64,000 nucleotides of DNA from Pontederia crassipes (lineage: Eukaryota; Streptophyta; Magnoliopsida; Commelinales; Pontederiaceae). Below the pieces are notes generated by a model. That model saw nothing but the letters and a program-made list of their open reading frames with translations, searched no databases and was not told the origin of the DNA. The position numbers and the translations under genes were made by a program. Positions 60,610-64,000 of this stretch are shown piece by piece. Positions within the stretch are counted from its first letter, which is position 1. The number at the start of each line of letters is the position of its first letter. The stretch spans positions 27,427,001 to 27,491,000 of the forward strand of contig CM060189.1 in NCBI GenBank assembly GCA_030549335.1, written 5' to 3'.

Positions 60610-63554
60610 TTCATAAAACAAAAAGAAAACATCATAGAAATGATTATTATTAATTTCTAATATAAATATGCGCATAAATAACTCTAACTACATCCATTAG
60701 CACACTAAAAAAATATAACTAAAAGTTGTTGAACAATAGTTTTTATCATTCTACATGAACCTTTTGGTCCTTTGAGATCATATAATTAAACTCTTGAATG
60801 TTGACTTGGTACACATGTGTTTATGCACTCTAAAAGCGTAAACTTCTAAAATAGATAATTAGTTTATTTATAACTAACATATTAGATGAACATATCTTGT
60901 CTTTAAATTTTGATGAAATTTTTATTTTTTATTGGTCCAACTACACAATAGTTTTACCCTTATTTTCAAAGTGTTAACTAAGTGTACAATCATACATTTT
61001 AAAACATAAACTCTTAAAATTAAATTAATTTAAACGCTTTTTAAAAAACACAAGAGTAGTGTTAGCGAATGATCGATTTTAAGTTTGAGCTTCTATTAAG
61101 AATTAAGATTTAATGGCACCCTAGTTGATTAATTGTTGGTCTAATTGAACTCTCCTTGGCAAACCACTATATGATTTTGTGATTCAAAATGATGCATAAA
61201 CTTTCCATAATGTTATGAACACAAAATAATGTCCCATGAACAAAGGAACTAATATTACTCTTTAGATATTTTTTGTATAAAATATGAATCTTCATGCTAT
61301 GCTAGTTTTGACCTTAAAAAGTTGAATGATCTAATTGAATGTTAACTCTTCACGTTACTTGTACCAATTGAACCAATAGACGTTTTAGTTGATTTTACTA
61401 CATGAGAATATAACTGTCTTCATGAGAACTAGTGAGTACGAAATTTTGTGGCCTAAAGAAAAAATTATCAATTCCAGCATACTATATGTCAACTGAATAA
61501 AAAAGTCGATTAAGATTTTATTATCAATTATTAGATTTTGATGTGTTGTTCCGATCAAAAACAAAAAAGGAGATTGAATCTATTTCTACATATCTAAGTT
61601 TCATGTTGATTATCTATGGGAACATACATTTTGATAAAATTATGTGACAAAATTTGATGAATAATATCACGTCTAATCATGGATATTACATTTTAGGTGT
61701 AAAAGAGATTATCTTACATAACTCAATATGTCAATTTGTGAGTTAAGATAGAACACAATTTGATGTTTACATATTTGTGTAAATGAGATCTAATGATCTT
61801 GATTTTCACATTAAAATAATTTATTTACTTTATACAATAAGTAAGAAATTATTAATTTGGATCATCTATAATAAATTATAATTTTTAGTTACACATGATT
61901 AAGTTTGTCAAATTGTAGAACCAACATATAAACTTAAGTTAAAATCTTTATTTATTTGAGATTATCAATAAAAAGATAAATTATAAATTTTGTATAGATG
62001 GACCTTGAATTGGCACACTAGAGAAACTTGGACTCACCAATTTTTTTACGGTGGTAGTTATTATAGATATTTGTTCTATCACTATATAACATGCCATTTT
62101 GAAGATTTCTTACATATAGGTTCAGAAATTAAATTATTTGTTTATATATAGGCAAAGTTCATATTAAATATTTGTGCATCACTTACAACATATTTTGATC
62201 ATTTTCCAGACATAGTAAAAAGAGAGATTTATAGATTTGAAGATTGATCCATGTAATTTTATATAATTTTACGGTATTCAAATACAAATTGTAACACTCA
62301 ACATTTTGCTAGATTGTCATGCATAATTAAACTTGTCCATGCCAAATTAAAAAAAAAACAGTAATATTCTAATACTTAGTAAAAATGTAAACAAGTTATC
62401 ATTGGGCATACCAATTTTAAAATCAAATTCAAATGTCAACACAACCAAAATTTTCAGAAACTTATCATTAATAATTAAATTTTGCATATAATTTTTAGAT
62501 TGTAATTCAAATTTTTAGCCAAGATATCACGCCCAATACATTTTCTTATTAACATGCATTTAAATTCCTTAAATGTTGTAATAAACCAACAAATGGTCAT
62601 TCAATACAATTAAATTACATGAAATATTTTAAAATTTTAATATAAAATTATAAAGTAAATAATTATTTTTCCTAATTTTTTTAAATATTCAAAAATGTTT
62701 TCCCTAATTTGTAATCATTTTAATACTAGAAAAAAGGAAGAAAAAAAATAATAAATGGTTACTGGGCCGTTAAGAGAGGCCCATATTTTAGTTCCTTTAT
62801 CTGATCCATGAGTGTAAGGTTGCTGGAACAGGCTAACTTAGCGAGTTGCCCATATGCGCAGTTGTTTTTGCTTCTTGCAACATATGCATGAAAATTTTCT
62901 AAAAAATATTTAATATATATGTATATATACAAACTTTTTAATATTTAATCAAATTTTGGGAGACCCATGTTTGATTGACCAACCAATTGTTTTCCGGTAA
63001 AGTAAACAAAACTACTAGTTGATGTTCGAAAGAAAATAAGATTTATAAATTCTGATGAAATTAGTGGCTTCGGACCAACTATTTTGTATCTTAACTAGTT
63101 AAATTAATTTACTATTCTTTTTAAGTTTTGCATCTATTATAGTATAATTAAATTGTGGTGTACTTACACGTAAGCCATTTAATTTGTCTGGTCAAAGATA
63201 AACCGCTCTGTTTTGGCCTTTGGGGTGCACATGTTCCCCAACTTTTTCACATCTTAAAAAAATGCAGAAAAACACAAGTCAAATCTCTTATATTCTTTTT
63301 ATATGTAATGACATAAATACTGTATTCTTTAATCCATTAAAATTAGAACCAAAACATTTAAATGTAAATTTCTTATGAAGTATATATGAGAAATTAAAAA
63401 AAACTACCTTAATGTCCCAAAAATAGTATTACCAAAATAAATATTACATGTAAACATCGTTGTCAAAAAAGATATTACATGCAACGTAGCAGTTTCCACT
63501 GATCACTTTCTACACGCTACCAGACGTGAAAAATCTCTCAACGTCAAATAGCGA
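60610..63554. other. AT-rich intergenic DNA; no gene seen
   Basis: No coding signal, no delimited repeat. A slightly GC-richer stretch at 62760-62880 (gggccgttaagagaggccc) has no recognised identity. The last bases may be the 3' UTR of the edge gene. Confidence 0.5.
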
Positions 63555-63998
63555 TCAACTAAGAAAATACGAAAAGTAGTAGTAATAACTAATAATACAA
63601 TAAAAAATAGCACACAGGATGCGTGGCCGATCTTTGTGATCCGATCTCAATTGGTGATCATGGTCGTGATAAAAGTCACGATCAAGGTCGTCGGATCTCC
63701 GACCAGCGCCGATATGAGGGCCGTGACGGCGATCTTGACCATGTTCATGATCTTGGCGAACTTTCCAACCTTTCTCCCCGGCCTCCGGCGAACGACCAGA
63801 TACACCGGCCGGCGCCGCATAACTCAAGTTCAGACGTAGCTCTCGTTCACTGCTGCTCGTTCCTTCGCCTTCTCCGGCGGCTGCAAGCATCTCCTTGGCG
63901 CAGTAGACGTGGTACTCCTCCCTCCCCCACTCGTAGCACCAGTAGTTCGATGCTCTTTTCGGCTTCTTGCTCTCGCACCAGGCGCACTTCGATGACAT
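63555..63998 (-). CDS. Unrecognised Cys-rich small protein at the window edge
   Basis: A 147-codon minus-strand frame starting at 63998, two bases from the window edge. The ATG may be the true start or an internal Met of a longer gene. The N-terminus reads MSSKCAWCESKKPKRASNYW, then CYEWGREEYHVYCAKEML: four Cys with a His (C-x2-C, then C and HVYC), which could bind zinc. A Ser/Glu-rich and then a His/Asp/Arg-rich stretch (DRDFYHDHDHQLRSDH) follow. The coding-like GC content fades at about 63620 and the last 25 residues (ILCAIFYCIISYYYY) look like read-through into AT-rich DNA, so the real 3' end may lie at a splice site before that. I do not know the family. Confidence 0.4.
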   Translation of the reverse strand: MSSKCAWCESKKPKRASNYWCYEWGREEYHVYCAKEMLAAAGEGEGTSSSERELRLNLSYAAPAGVSGRSPEAGEKGWKVRQDHEHGQDRRHGPHIGAGRRSDDLDRDFYHDHDHQLRSDHKDRPRILCAIFYCIISYYYYFSYFLS

Positions 63999-64000
63999 GC

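Overview
The window looks like nuclear DNA of a flowering plant, most likely a commelinid monocot. Spliced genes with ordinary GT-AG introns sit in very AT-rich intergenic DNA, some genes start very GC-rich and become AT-richer (the PPR gene is the clearest case), and the protein families are plant-specific (DYW-type PPR, FLA, SMR, XB3/XBAT ligase). The species itself cannot be read from the sequence. No rRNA, tRNA, CRISPR, plasmid or bacterial features were seen.

Genes from left to right: the first exon of an unrecognised gene that leaves the window on the left (1-389, minus); an intact DYW-class PPR protein (5220-7112, plus); a two-FAS1 fasciclin-like arabinogalactan protein closest to FLA4 (16371-17720, plus); a three-exon ENTH-domain protein (23357-24535, minus); a SIAMESE-related CDK inhibitor (39575-40033, plus); a four-exon very-long-chain enoyl-CoA reductase (43158-47010, minus); an eight-exon ankyrin-RING E3 ligase of the XB3/XBAT31 type (51886-54705, minus); and a Cys-rich protein at the right edge (63555-63998, minus). 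For the three multi-exon genes the splice sites were placed by hand and the reading phases close exactly (327, 310 and 442 aa). The genes are not an operon or an evident cluster; they act independently in organelle RNA editing, the cell wall, vesicle traffic, the cell cycle, wax and sphingolipid fatty acid elongation, and ubiquitination.

The space between genes is a record of transposition, and many insertions can be delimited to the base by their target-site duplications (TSDs). They are: a 1.6 kb Pack-MULE (9203-10825, 10-bp TSD) carrying an exon fragment of a BTB-TAZ (BT) gene; a foldback MITE with Mutator-like features (11465-11985); a 5'-truncated LINE (27107-29181, 14-bp TSD); two SINEs with (TTG)n tails (8234-8407 and 44406-44598, the second in an intron of the reductase gene); four hAT-like non-autonomous elements (20955-21493, 29412-29828, 38262-39109, 59870-60601); two solo LTRs of about 2.3 kb (33987-36308 and 57057-59362, each with a 5-bp TSD), the first nested in a small CACTA-like element; and a 139-bp GGGT-rich insertion between 18-bp direct repeats.

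No new multi-gene system is evident. The observations most worth a second look are the Pack-MULE gene capture, the GC-rich hAT element lying just upstream of the CDK inhibitor gene, the nested solo LTR, and the long AAT repeat upstream of the FLA gene.
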